DNA of 64,000 bases from Pyropia yezoensis (lineage: Eukaryota; Rhodophyta; Bangiophyceae; Bangiales; Bangiaceae): assembly GCA_009829735.1 (NCBI GenBank), contig CM020619.1, positions 2,982,590 through 3,046,589 on the forward strand, read 5' to 3'. Shown here one piece after another: positions 11,786-21,851 of the stretch. Position 1 is the first letter of the stretch, and the number at the start of each line of letters is the position of its first letter. A program made the position numbers and the translations under genes. The notes below the pieces were generated by a model. The model was given only the letters and a program-made list of their open reading frames with translations, did no database searches and was not told the origin of the DNA.

Positions 11786-13705
11786 ATGCCGGTGCTCGCG
11801 TCCCCCACCTCCCCCCCGCCCGACGACGAGGAGCCCGACTGGTCTGACTTTCCGCTCTTTGCCCCCCCCGGCGCGACCGTCCCCGTCGTCAATGACGACG
11901 GCGGCGGCGGCGGCGGCAACGCGCCCGACGCTCTCGCCGCCCTCTCCCACCTCATCCACGACGAGGAGTCCCCGGCAGAGCGGTCCGAGGACGCGCGGGT
12001 GCGCGGCAACACGGCGCTGTCGCGCGCCACGTCCACCGCCGCCGCCAAGGACGCGGCGGGGGAAGCGGTCGACGCGGCGCTGGTTGCCCGCAGCGTGCGG
12101 TCCCACCTCCGGGCGGCGCTGGGCCACTATGACGTGGCCGTGGCGGCCGCCCACGAGGGCCTCCGTGACGCCATGGCGGCGGCAGCGGCAGCCGCCGCCA
12201 CCCGCGCAGAGGGGTCCTTGTCGGGCGCCGCTGCCCCCGTCGACGCCACGCCACCGCCGTCATCAAGGGGAGGGGGCGGCGGCGGCGGCGACGGTGGAGG
12301 CGGCGGCAGCGGCAGCGGCGGCGGGGACGACGGTGCGGCGGCGGAACCCCCACCGGCCTCGGCGGCTGCTGCTGCCCTGGCCGACGCCCGCGGCGTGGCG
12401 GCGGCGGCGCTCGCCAACCGGGCGCTGGTGCACCTGCGGCTGGGCAACAATGGGCGCGCCGCCGCCGACGCGGCCGCCGCGACGCGCGCCGTGCCGGGCC
12501 ACGCGCGCGCCCACTACCGCGCCGCGTCGGCAGCGGCGGCGCTGGGCCGGTGGGTCGACGCGGAGCGCCACGCGCGGGCGGCGGTGGATGCGCTGGCGGA
12601 CCAGGGGCGTATGTTCTTTTCGAGATGGGGGGGCGGAGTTGAGGGCGGAGGTGTCATGGAGGGGGGGGGGGGGGGGCGGGGGGTCGCAGGTGGGTGGCCA
12701 TACACTGGGGTGGACGGACGTGTGCCGTTGTATGCCATGGCGGTGTGCACCTGGCGGTTTATGTGCTGGGCTGCTGTGTTGGGCCACTCGGTAGGTGGGT
12801 GGCTGCTGTGTCATCTGCCAATGCAGTGCGGGGGGCCCTTTCTAACCGACGTGCGTTGCGTGGCTGTGAACCATTCGCTGGCTGTGGTGTCACGCTTGTC
12901 GTCCCTGCGTATGGTTCCGTATCCCTCCATTGCTCCCTACTTACCACGGCACGTAGAAGCGTCCACCCCCGCCGCGGCGGCCGCAAGTGCTCTCCTCTCC
13001 CGCACCACCACCGCCGCGGCTACCGAGGCGGCGGCCGCCGCCGCTGCCGCTGCCAACGCCGCTGCCACAGCCAACGCGGCGGCCGCGCTGGCCGCCGCCC
13101 TCTCCCGCCGGGGCGTCACGCTGGGCGCCCCCCTGTACGCCGCCCAGACCGCCGCGGCGGTGCAGGTGCCGCGCGTCGACGGGCCCGCCGGCGCCGCCGA
13201 CGGGCCGCTCCTGTGGCCCCTGCTCGTCGTCTATGCCGTCGCCGGCGGCGGCGGGCACGACAACGGTGGCGGCGGCGGCGACGGTGGGCGTGAGGTGCCG
13301 CGCAGCGACTACCTAGAGGCCGTGTCAGAGGACGCCACCGTCGCGGACATCCTCGCCACCGTCTTGCCCGGTGGGGGGAACGACAGCAGCGCGGCGGCGC
13401 TGCCGTGGGACACCCGCCGCCAGTACGTGACAGCCGCGAGCGTCGACGTGCTCTACCGCGTCGGCTGGACGTACACGGCGGGGGAGGGGAGAGCGGGCGG
13501 CGGCGGCGGCGGCGGCGTCGACAATGACGACGACGATGAGACGGAAGAGACGCGGCTGGGCTCGGACCGGGGGGCCGATGTGCTTGGTGACTGGGTGCAG
13601 GTACCGACCGGGTGGACGCTGCGGCGGCTGGTGGGGCGGCCAGACTATGTGGTGCCCCTGTTTCCGGTGCTGGTGGTGGTTCCCCGGGGGGTGCGCCCAC
13701 GGTGA
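11786..13705 (+). CDS. TTC4: TTC4/CNS1-type TPR co-chaperone
   Basis: Homologue of the Hsp90 co-chaperone TTC4 (yeast Cns1), which links Hsp90/Hsp70 to client maturation in cytosol and nucleus. Three parts support this. The N-terminal family signature is present as PDWSDFPLF followed by LAALSHLIHDEESPAERSED and GNTALSR, matching the segment before the TPRs. Tetratricopeptide helices follow (AALANRALVHLRLGNNGRAA, then ARAHYRAASAAAALGRWVDA), interrupted by Gly/Ala-rich insertions. The C-terminal 'wheel' domain reads WPLLVVYAVAG, WDTRRQYV, VLYRVGWTY and YVVPLFPVLVVVP. The frame is open throughout, but 12609-12956 has clean GT...AG borders, no TPR-like content and a length divisible by three. I infer an in-frame intron; splicing gives 523 residues instead of 639. 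Start is the ATG at 11786. Confidence 0.85.
   Translation: MPVLASPTSPPPDDEEPDWSDFPLFAPPGATVPVVNDDGGGGGGNAPDALAALSHLIHDEESPAERSEDARVRGNTALSRATSTAAAKDAAGEAVDAALVARSVRSHLRAALGHYDVAVAAAHEGLRDAMAAAAAAAATRAEGSLSGAAAPVDATPPPSSRGGGGGGGDGGGGGSGSGGGDDGAAAEPPPASAAAAALADARGVAAAALANRALVHLRLGNNGRAAADAAAATRAVPGHARAHYRAASAAAALGRWVDAERHARAAVDALADQGRMFFSRWGGGVEGGGVMEGGGGGRGVAGGWPYTGVDGRVPLYAMAVCTWRFMCWAAVLGHSVGGWLLCHLPMQCGGPFLTDVRCVAVNHSLAVVSRLSSLRMVPYPSIAPYLPRHVEASTPAAAAASALLSRTTTAAATEAAAAAAAAANAAATANAAAALAAALSRRGVTLGAPLYAAQTAAAVQVPRVDGPAGAADGPLLWPLLVVYAVAGGGGHDNGGGGGDGGREVPRSDYLEAVSEDATVADILATVLPGGGNDSSAAALPWDTRRQYVTAASVDVLYRVGWTYTAGEGRAGGGGGGGVDNDDDDETEETRLGSDRGADVLGDWVQVPTGWTLRRLVGRPDYVVPLFPVLVVVPRGVRPR
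12609..12956 (+). other. Probable in-frame spliceosomal intron of TTC4
   Basis: The donor is GGGGC|GTATGTTC and the acceptor is GGCACGTAG|AAGCG, preceded by a pyrimidine-rich stretch (CCCTCCATTGCTCCCTACTTACC). The length of 348 nt is a multiple of three and there is no in-frame stop, so the translation hides it. Its base composition is less GC-rich than the flanking exons, and its translation (Trp- and Cys-rich) is unlike the rest of the protein. Confidence 0.65.
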
Positions 13706-14092
13706 ACCATGGGCATGACAAGGCTGGCAAGGAAGGGAGGGGGTAGCCGTGAGCCAGTCGCCATCTGGAACCGGACGTTCCGTACGGCCGTGCCCAGCAA
13801 CGCACCAGACCACACATAACCTCATAGGACATGGTGGTGGTGGCGTCGTTAGCCAAGGAGCATAAGCCCCCACCCTAGAGTTCAGCAACAGGCAGTTTTG
13901 AGACGAGGAAGGTGGGCGAAAGAACTCAAACACCGCAGTGCAAACAACTGTACAAGAAAGAGTACTGAACAGACAAACGGCGTCGAGGAAGCAGTGTGGG
14001 GCACATATACAGCAGAAGAATCGAAAACGGAAGAAAAGAAAAGAAAAAAACGCCAGAGGCCTCGTTGCAGGCACCCCACCTCTCGGCTCCGC
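13706..14092. other. Short convergent intergenic region
   Basis: Lies between the 3' ends of TTC4 (+) and the MYB gene (-). It includes an A-rich stretch at about 14020-14050 (plus strand), which as T-rich DNA on the minus strand lies just past the MYB stop codon. No gene is seen. Confidence 0.4.
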
Positions 14093-14267
14093 TCAGCCAG
14101 GGCGGCCACCCCTCTCACTCGACCCACCCTGGTGCTGGAGCAGTTCGCTCGGCTTCAGAAAACGATAAGCCTTACCCCTAGCCACCACGGCTGGGGGTGC
14201 AGCCGCAGCCGCGTCGGCCATGACGTTCAGGCGCCCCACTCCACCGCCAGTTGACGCCACGCGACGA

Positions 14268-14306
<39 letters not shown>

Positions 14307-17300
14307 GGCGGCAACGCCGCGGTCGCGACGCTGCCTGTCTCTGGCGCAGTCGCGGCAGTCCCTGACTCGGCCACCGCGCCCGCCGCCCCACCGCGAGTCG
14401 CCGCCGCTGCAGTACTAGAGGGGTGAAGGCCGCTCGTCGGGGCGGTGCCCCAGCCGACCGGCGCGCCGGCTGTCACCACCCTGGTCACCGTAGCTGCACC
14501 ACCGCCCGTCCCAGGCGCGCGTCGCGGCAATGGGGCGGCCTCAACTCTACCCCTAACGCTGCTGGGTGCCCCCGTGGAAAACTCAGCGCTGCTGCCAGGG
14601 TCGATCGACGGCGAGGGCTTCACCACCCGGGCGCGCTTGGGCGCCTGAGAGGCCGCCCCCGCCGACCCGCCCGCATTCTCGACACCACCTGCCGTGACGG
14701 CAGCTGCTCCGGCTGCACATATGCGCCCGCGCTTAATGGATTTCTTGCCTTCGCCAGTGCCGCCGCGAATCCCGGCGGCACATCCTTCCATAGGCGTTCC
14801 AGCAGCACGTCCCGCCTGAAGCACACCCCCCCCGCCCCTGGTCGCGGGCTGCTTCACCGACGTCTCCATCGCGGCAGCACCATCGGTAGCGAGGCGACGG
14901 CGGCCCCAGGCGGAACCTGAAGGCACAGGCACCAGAGATGAGGTCGAGTAGGGCGGGGTGCAACGGCAAGCTCCAGTCGACGACGTTGGCGCGGTGGCTA
15001 CAGGCGCAACCGAAGACATCGCAGGTGCACTCGACGAGCCCGATGAATACGGGCTCGGCACAGCCCCCGGGGCGTGCCGACGCAGGTCAGCAGGTACCGG
15101 CCCGGGCGGCAGTCCGGACGCGACCGCCGCCGCCAGCACCGTCATTGGTGGAGAAGGCAGCGGTGGCTCATCTGACGATGGCAGCCGCGAGCCGCCCGAC
15201 CCGCCCGACCCGCCGCTGTCGGGACTGACTGTGCCATGCCGACCAGGTACAGCTGCCGCCGCCGCCGCAGCAGCTGCGGTGCCAACGGGCTGGCCCTTGC
15301 CACTCTTGCTCAGGTTACTGAACGAGCAGCTCGGAGGCGTGCCGTTGCCACTGTCCGACTGGCCCGCGCCACTACCACCACAGCCGCGGCCGCTCTCATC
15401 GCTCGTGTGCAAGCACAAGTCACCCGACGCGGTGGTAACCGGCGCTAAACCCCCCGTCGCTTGACGCTCCTGACGACGGAGCCTCCGCATCGCGCGACGG
15501 TGCTGGGCCACAAGTGCCGGAGACGGCGGTACCATCAACTGCGGATGGACGGCCAGGCCGTGTGGCGCCATCGGTGGGAGCGGTGCCCCGTACGGCGGCG
15601 GAGGGGGGAGCGGGAAGCCGCCCATGCCGGGAGGCATGGCAGAGACATGCCCCATACCCCACCCGGGGAAGGACGGTCTGGGAATGCAATACAGCTGCGA
15701 CATGTCCAGGTGCGGGGGGAAGGGCACATACGACTCCGGGTGCTGGTGCTGCTGCTGAGCGTGCTGCTGCTGCTGCATGTGCAGTTGCTGACCCTGCTGC
15801 GCAAAATGTTGTTCATGCAGGTGAATCTGGTGCGCCAGAAGCATCTGGTCCACGTATAGCTGCCGGTTCTTCTGCTCCAACTCCTTCTCTTGCGCCGTCA
15901 GTTGTCGCTGCCGGCGGTCTACGTCCTCCAGCCGGTCCTTCGCGTCGCGATCTGCCTGCGATTCCACGGGCTCGCTGCGGAGCGGTGACATGGCACGGGT
16001 GACCGGGCGAGGAGATGCAACTGGTGACGCCCCTGCGCCCTGCGCCTCTGGCGCACGAGTGTCCCGAAGCGCGCGTTGAGAAGCGATTCGTGGCTCACGC
16101 TCGCGACCACTGCAGCCCGCGCCAACTGACGGTGAGCATCCAGAGGCAGCCCCGGCGACACGCGCGTCCGCCGGCGCAGCGACCCCGACCTGAGCAGGCA
16201 GTGCATGTGACGCCCCGCCGCCACGCGCAGAATTTGTCTCTGACGCTGACGCTGCATTGGCGGCAGCCGTGCTGGCTCGACCGGTGGGGAGTGGCGCACC
16301 AAGTGGCCTCGCCTCTGCGGACCGTTCACATGCCTGCACAGGAGCCGGAGCGGCGGGCGGTCTGAGTGCCACCGTCGACGAGCCCCCACCGGCCGACGGG
16401 GGCGGGGCCACCCCAGTGCCGCGGCCAGACGCAGCCAGCTGCTGGAGTTCGTTAATGACACTGCCATACTGATACAGCGCCTTACACTTCTTGCAGTTGG
16501 CCACCGGCGTTGGGTGCACATACAGCACGTGCGGGTTGGTGCTCACGGGCGGGCCAGCGCCGGTCGGGGCAGCCGGCGTGGCCGGGGAGCCAGGGAGATA
16601 CGCCGCCGCTGCCGAAGCCCCAGGCAGAGGCGTCCACATGGGCCCACACAGAGGCGCCGCTGTCGCCGCCGCAGCCGACGATGGCATGCCACCAGCGGCA
16701 CCTAATGGCATGTGCGGCTGAGCGACGCGCGCGTGCAATGATGAAGCGCCAAAGGGAGCCGAAATGGGCACCGGCGTATGACCCAGGATGGGGGAAAAGT
16801 AAATGCTGGCTGGAGACGCCATGGACGGGGACGCCTTGAGGCCGCCGGGCAGCGGCGTCGCCGATGAGCCCGCCGCGGCCGCTGCTGCCGCCGCCGCTGC
16901 GGCTGCCGCCGCCGCAGCGCCCGGTGCGTGGAGTGGGTAGGCCACCTGGCCACCCTGCCGGTCTGCCCAGTTGGGCGTCGCGTAGGTGGCGGTGGGGTCA
17001 CCCAGTGCGGGTGAGCCCGCCACCCCCATGTGCGACAAAGCGGAGGGTATCAGTAACGAGGAGGGCAACCCGGCAGCGGCACCCACCGCCGAAGCCGCCG
17101 TCGCCGCTGCCGCCGCGGCAGCGCCCGGCAGCGGAGAGAGGGGCACCAATGGCACGGGCGCTCCTGCACGACAACGGCCGCCGCTTGTGGCAGCGGCCAT
17201 CCCGCCCGCCACCGCCACCGTTCCACCTGCGGGTCCGACCCCTGCCACCGGTGGCCGCGCCTTTACCGGGTAGGGCGCGGTGGCGCGGCGCTTGGCCCGC

Positions 17301-18089
17301 GCCGGCGGCACGTACTCGTCCGACTGCTCCCGCGCGAGGCGGTCAAAGTACTTTTGGGCGTGGGAGCGCACCTGTGCGGTGCTGCGGTTGCCGCTCACGT
17401 GCGCCGCGACCTTCCGCCAGTCCCGCTGAAATAGCCGCAGGCCGTCGACCATCCGGTTGTGTTCCGACTCGGTCCACATCTCGCGGGTCTTGCTCGACGT
17501 GTAGGGCTTGCGAGGCCGCCGCGGTGGCACGGGGGGGGGGGCGGCAACGGCGCTGGTAGGCGCCGCCGCAGCCGCCGCCGACGCCGCAGTGGGGAGAACG
17601 GGCGACCACAACTGGGGCGACGGGTAAGCATCACTGGGAGTGGGGTGGGGGAGGGCCCCAACGGGGGGCATAGGTAGAGGCCCGCCCGTCGGGGGGAACT
17701 CCATCGGCCCCACCACACCGGCTGGCAGGGGCGGCGGCAGGAGCGGGCCATACATGTAGCCGGGAGCCGGGGTAGACGGGAGGGGAGCACCAGGCATCAC
17801 CACCGACGCAGGCGGAGCCATGGCACCGTACGGTCCCGGAGGAACCATGGCTGCCGACGAGGCAGGCCCAATGGAAACCCCTGTAACACAGAGAGAGGAC
17901 GTCGCCGGGCGGCACACCCAAGCACAGTGCGATCACAGGAAAGGGTCCACACGAGAAAATCATGTCAGCAACGCTGCCTGGTCTGAACTCACCTCCCGTG
18001 CTCGCCACAGCCACAAGACAGGCGCCAGGAAGCCGTCCTCCCGGCAGCAGAGTGCCTAACCACTGCGGTGCCACCACCGCCCACCCCAC
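14093..18089 (-). CDS. SHAQKYF-type single-MYB transcription factor
   Basis: Long, probably nuclear DNA-binding protein with one MYB-like domain of the SHAQKYF class (the class of plant CCA1/LHY/REVEILLE proteins). The domain includes WTESEHNRMVDGLRLFQRDW, then VSGNRSTAQVRSHAQKYF, and a basic tail. It lies at about residues 138-200 of the long open frame. The remainder is low complexity: poly-Ala blocks, His/Gln-rich runs, and one charged, heptad-like stretch (DRLEDVDRRQRQLTAQEKEL onward) that probably forms a coiled coil. A good intron, 17881-17992, joins an upstream 32-codon exon beginning at the ATG at 18089 in frame, giving 1294 residues. If that exon is 5' untranslated, the start is the ATG at 17848. 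Circadian function is not implied by the domain alone. Confidence 0.85.
17881..17992 (-). other. Probable intron near the 5' end of the MYB gene
   Basis: Reading the minus strand, the donor is CACGGGAG|GTGAGTTCAG and the acceptor is CCTCTCTCTGTGTTACAG|GGGTTT, with a textbook polypyrimidine tract. The intron is 112 nt. Joining the flanks completes a Gly codon and keeps the long frame open in both directions, which supports a coding upstream exon. Confidence 0.75.
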
Positions 18090-20049
18090 GCAACCGGCCT
18101 ATAAGCGGGCCGCCCGGCTGAACGGCTCAACCCTCACAGGCGGCTCAGCAAGCCGCACCCACATGGCCTGCCCCGTCCCCTCCGCAATCCCCCCCACCCA
18201 ACCAAGGGCCGCACGACGTCACCCGGCGCCCCCCGCGATGCGATCCAACCCGGGGTCGACCCATCCCGCCGCTCAGGGCACCCGCCCTCCCCCCACCCGC
18301 ATCCCTCCACCCCACAGCCCCCAGCCCGCCGCCCCTCCAAAGAAAAACAAGACAAATCAACACAGAGAAACAACCAACAGCCGGGGAGCGAGCCAAAGAA
18401 CAAAAAACGTACCCGGCGCACTCGGGCACGCCGACGACGACGGCGGCTCGCCGCCTCGGCCTGGCTGGGACGACATGTCCCCGGCAGCCAGCCACAACCA
18501 GCCACCGCCGCGATGAGCGGGTGCGGCCGCCCCCACCACCTGTTCCGTCGATGTTGGTGAAAAGTACAGTACACTCCTCCCCCTCCCCCACGTGCGCGCG
18601 CGCGCTACGCTGGTGCGGTGGGTGTGTGCGAGCCGCACCGCCGCGGACCGGTCGCCGGTTTTTTGCAAGACGTGGGCGGGTTGGTGGGAGGATGGGTGGG
18701 AGGGTGGGTGGTAGGAGGGGGGGAGGAGGATATGCGCGGCGGGAGACGCTCCGCACCGCACTCGGCTCACCCCGGGCACACACGGCTATGGCCGTCGCGG
18801 CGGCTGGCGGTGGTCCCCCACCCCCCCTCCTCTCGGCCCTCACCCAAATCAACGCACTCGGCGGGTGGGGCAATCAGGGGGTCGGGGTGGCGGCGGCTTG
18901 GTCGACCAACCACGCGGCACACGGCGCGACACGGAGGGGGCGGCGGCGGCGGTGGCGGCGGCGGCTGAGAGGGCAGGAGGGGGGGGCCGACGCAGGGGGG
19001 GGGGGCCGACGCAGGGGGGGGCCGACGTAGATGGGGGCCGACGCGGACGGCCGCCCTGACGAGCGCTCAACGAGAAAAGGAGGGGGGGGGGGGGGGGGGG
19101 GGGGGAGGGTGCGGCGGCCACCGCGCCCGGGTGCACACGGGTCCAAACGCCCGCGCAGGCGCGAGCAGTGGGGGGACGGGAGGGGGGAGGGCGCCGAGAC
19201 GGCCCCTACCACCCCGCAGGGGGCACACGGGCTCGTGCCGCCGGCGCGGCGGCCACCGAGACGGAGATGTCAGCGGGGTGGCCAGTGCGGTGGCCGGGAG
19301 GGGCCTGTCTCTACAAGCAAAGCGACAGCGGCAGCGGCCGCCGCCGCAGCGCGGCCCCCACGGGCCCCGGCCGGGGGCCTCACCACTGGCCAGCGAAGGA
19401 GGGAGGGGGGGGGGTTAAGATACAAGGAGGGCTTCCAGCCGCGTTCCCTCCCGCGGAACGCCACCCTCGGTCGCGGCCCAACCGATATCCCCGGCCATCG
19501 CATTGACTCTGTCCGCACACTCCCTCGAATGCACGCTGTTGCACGACGGCGGGCCCGCCTCCCCCCCCACAGCGCCTCGCCCGCGCCACCGACGTCGCCC
19601 GCCACCCACGTGGGGAGGGGGCGGGGGAACCGGGGGAACGCGTGCGAAGCAAGATTCATTCTTAAACGGGCGGGCGGCCCGGCGCGTGGCGCGGCCGCCG
19701 CATCGGCCTTTGGATTTCCGCGCTGATTTCGCCGGCATCCAATGGGGCACGGCGTGGGGGGCGATCAAAAAGATCTTTTCATCACGCTCCATCCGCCACC
19801 CCAGAAATATCCTGACCTGCACGTTCTTGTGCGCATGTGCAGCATGTTCTGAGACGGTCAAGCGTCGGCTGTCCAGCGTATCTAGATGGGTCTTCACTCC
19901 ATAGATATTTTAGGAATTGGAGAAAGTCTTTTGTCAGTGCGCGTCGGGGCGGTGCCGGTGTCGCTCTCTCGTTTACCTCGAGTCCCACTTCACCTCCGAG
20001 CGCCAATCTGCGCGAGGATCCTTGCTGGCGCACCCGCCCCGTAGCCTCT
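18090..20049. other. Upstream flank of the MYB gene, no gene recognised
   Basis: GC-rich with long G runs, the largest at 19082-19105 (24 G). AAGTACAGTACACTCC at about 18562-18577, roughly 470 bp upstream of the MYB start, is another GTACAGTAC word. From about 19650 the base composition becomes more balanced, leading into the island that contains the 20.0-21.2 kb element. Overlapping open frames on both strands look like GC artefacts. Confidence 0.35.
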
Positions 20050-20057
20050 AGCCTGTG

Positions 20058-20076
20058 TGCCCCAATAAACGGCCAC
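20058..20076 (+). repeat. Left 19-bp inverted repeat of a putative element
   Basis: TGCCCCAATAAACGGCCAC is present here on the plus strand and exactly, in inverted orientation, at 21117-21135. Imperfect pairing continues outward (AGCcTGTg versus AGCaTGTc, then a CTAG-containing word), giving about 30 bp of terminal symmetry around a 1.1-kb segment. Confidence 0.7.
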
Positions 20077-20346
20077 CTTGCCGGCAGAGGTGGTTCTCTC
20101 TGTCGCCTTCAGAAAAAATAACACCGTTGGAAAGAGGAGAGTGAGCTCGTTCTCATGGTGCTTTTTTTTTTCTTCTTCTATGAGCGAGTATCTCGTAGCA
20201 CCGCCCTCAAAAACGGGTCGCCACGTGTTACTCCCGTAAACCGGCCAGCTCTGCAATAGGCAGCCAGGGCCTATCACGAGTCTGATACGTGTCAAGAGAA
20301 ATCACACGGCCACATTTACTCTTCCCTCATGGTCCCCCCCTCTGCG

Positions 20347-20943
20347 CTACGGAAATTCTGCCAAGCCCAAACGCTTGCGCTGGCGCTGCGCACCAGACAG
20401 CAGGCGCTGTTTTTGGACCGTTTTGATGGGGCCGCGCACCCGCCGGTCCCTTGTGATAAGAGCTTCTCGCGCCCGGTTCTCTGTGCGTTGCTGCTTGTCG
20501 GCAGCCTTCTTTGTTGCCTCTCTCGCCTTGTCGGCGTCCGCCTGCAGCTTCTCCTCGATGGCCTTCGTCACAGCCTCTGAGTTGGCGAGCACCGCCTTGC
20601 CACTGTTCGAAATGGAACCGTACGCCCACGTGACCTCCCCCAGCTGGCGCACGGCCTCTGGCTTCAGCCTGGTCACCAGCGTCGGCATATGGATGGCCCG
20701 CACTCTTCCACTCTTGCGCGACCGGTCGGGGAAAGCAGACATAAGCTGGGAAACCAGGTTTTTACCAGACAAAGTAGGAAACAGCTCGCAGGCTCGCACC
20801 AGCGGGTCAACGGAAGGATGAGCCGGCTCAGCTGGCGTCGCACGCGCGGCCCCCCCACGAGAAGAAGCGGCCTGCTGCGTCACCGCATCAGGTCCATTCG
20901 TAGGTCCAGCAACGTTGCTGGGTCCAGCACGGGTAGACGGCAT
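20347..20943 (-). CDS. Unknown basic, helical protein inside an inverted-repeat-bounded segment
   Basis: 198-residue protein from the ATG at 20943 (MPSTRAGPSNVAGPTNGP). An in-frame Met at 21093 would add 50 residues that run through the flank. After a disordered start, the middle looks folded (VDPLVRACELFPTLSGKNLV, then SQLMSAFPDRSRKSGRVRA). The C-terminal third is a long Lys/Arg/Glu/Ala helix (EEKLQADADKAREATKKAAD) ending in a strongly basic tail (PIKTVQKQRLLSGAQRQRKR). I know no family with this arrangement. It has no transposase DDE/D motif, so it is not an obvious transposase. Its position between inverted 19-mers and its more balanced base composition suggest a mobile-element or accessory origin. 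A nucleic-acid-binding role is only a guess from charge. Confidence 0.5.
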   Translation of the reverse strand: MPSTRAGPSNVAGPTNGPDAVTQQAASSRGGAARATPAEPAHPSVDPLVRACELFPTLSGKNLVSQLMSAFPDRSRKSGRVRAIHMPTLVTRLKPEAVRQLGEVTWAYGSISNSGKAVLANSEAVTKAIEEKLQADADKAREATKKAADKQQRTENRAREALITRDRRVRGPIKTVQKQRLLSGAQRQRKRLGLAEFP

Positions 20944-21116
20944 GATGAGGCGCAGGGAGGGGTCCGGGGGGCGGAGTATGTGAGGTAGAATGGGGGGACA
21001 AAGGCACAGATGGGTGACCGATGCAGCACGAACCGCGGCCAAGTGGGAGAGATCGTTGCCTATGGGGTCAATTTGGGGGCACACGTGGGCCACGTGGAGC
21101 GGCCGGTTTAGGGGCA

Positions 21117-21135
21117 GTGGCCGTTTATTGGGGCA
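21117..21135 (-). repeat. Right 19-bp inverted repeat of a putative element
   Basis: GTGGCCGTTTATTGGGGCA is the exact reverse complement of the repeat at 20058-20076. The pair brackets 1.08 kb containing the unknown ORF at 20347-20943. The repeat holds AATAAA on one strand, but the exact 19-bp match makes chance or a polyadenylation signal alone unlikely. Confidence 0.7.
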
Positions 21136-21851
21136 GACATGCTAGGTACCCAGAGCGCGGGCGCGCAGCCTCAATGGCGTGGCAGGGTGGTGGCGCTTGG
21201 AAAATGGATCTCTACATCTGACGGCGAGAGGCGTACGGAGGTCTTTGGCACACGCAGACGTCGCCGTTGTAGCCGCGGGATGGGGTGGAGGGGGGGGTTT
21301 CAAGTTGTGTCTGCGTTTGCAAAGCCGAAAGAGGGCTTCACCCGTTTGTTCTTCGGGAGGCCTGTACGGTGGAGCCTGTTACGAAGACAAGCGACAGGCG
21401 GGCAGGGACCCCCCCCCGCACCTCTGGTGGCCGCCACCTCCCTCCCCTCCGGGTCGTCCCCTGCCAGCGGATGCGCACGGGACAGCCGTGTTAGAAGATA
21501 GAGGCTACAACACCAGGTCGACTGCAGCCGGGCAAGCTCCCCATTGGTCGTGTTGCGCATACGTCACTTGTCGACCCCGTCGCTGCTCACCCTTGCGCCA
21601 AACGCGAGCCTTGGCACGCGAGGGATCCAAGTGTGCTGTGACGTGTGTCTCGGTATGGATGTACTGTATTGACAGGAGCCGCACAGCCCCATACCCCCGA
21701 AAAGCGGGTGATCCTCTCATCCCCCCCCCCCTCGCCCCCCCAAAAAAGCAGGTCTGTGCAAGCTCCAAGTCAATCGGTCCGGGTCCCGCGCCCCGCCACC
21801 CCTCCCCACCCCCCCCCGCTCCCCCCCCTACCCTTCCCAGCGAAACGAATA

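Noticed and set aside
17631..18089. Separate 152-codon gene on the minus strand
   Set aside because: Only its first 32 codons are used; a strong donor at 17992 joins them to the MYB frame, so it is an exon rather than a separate gene.
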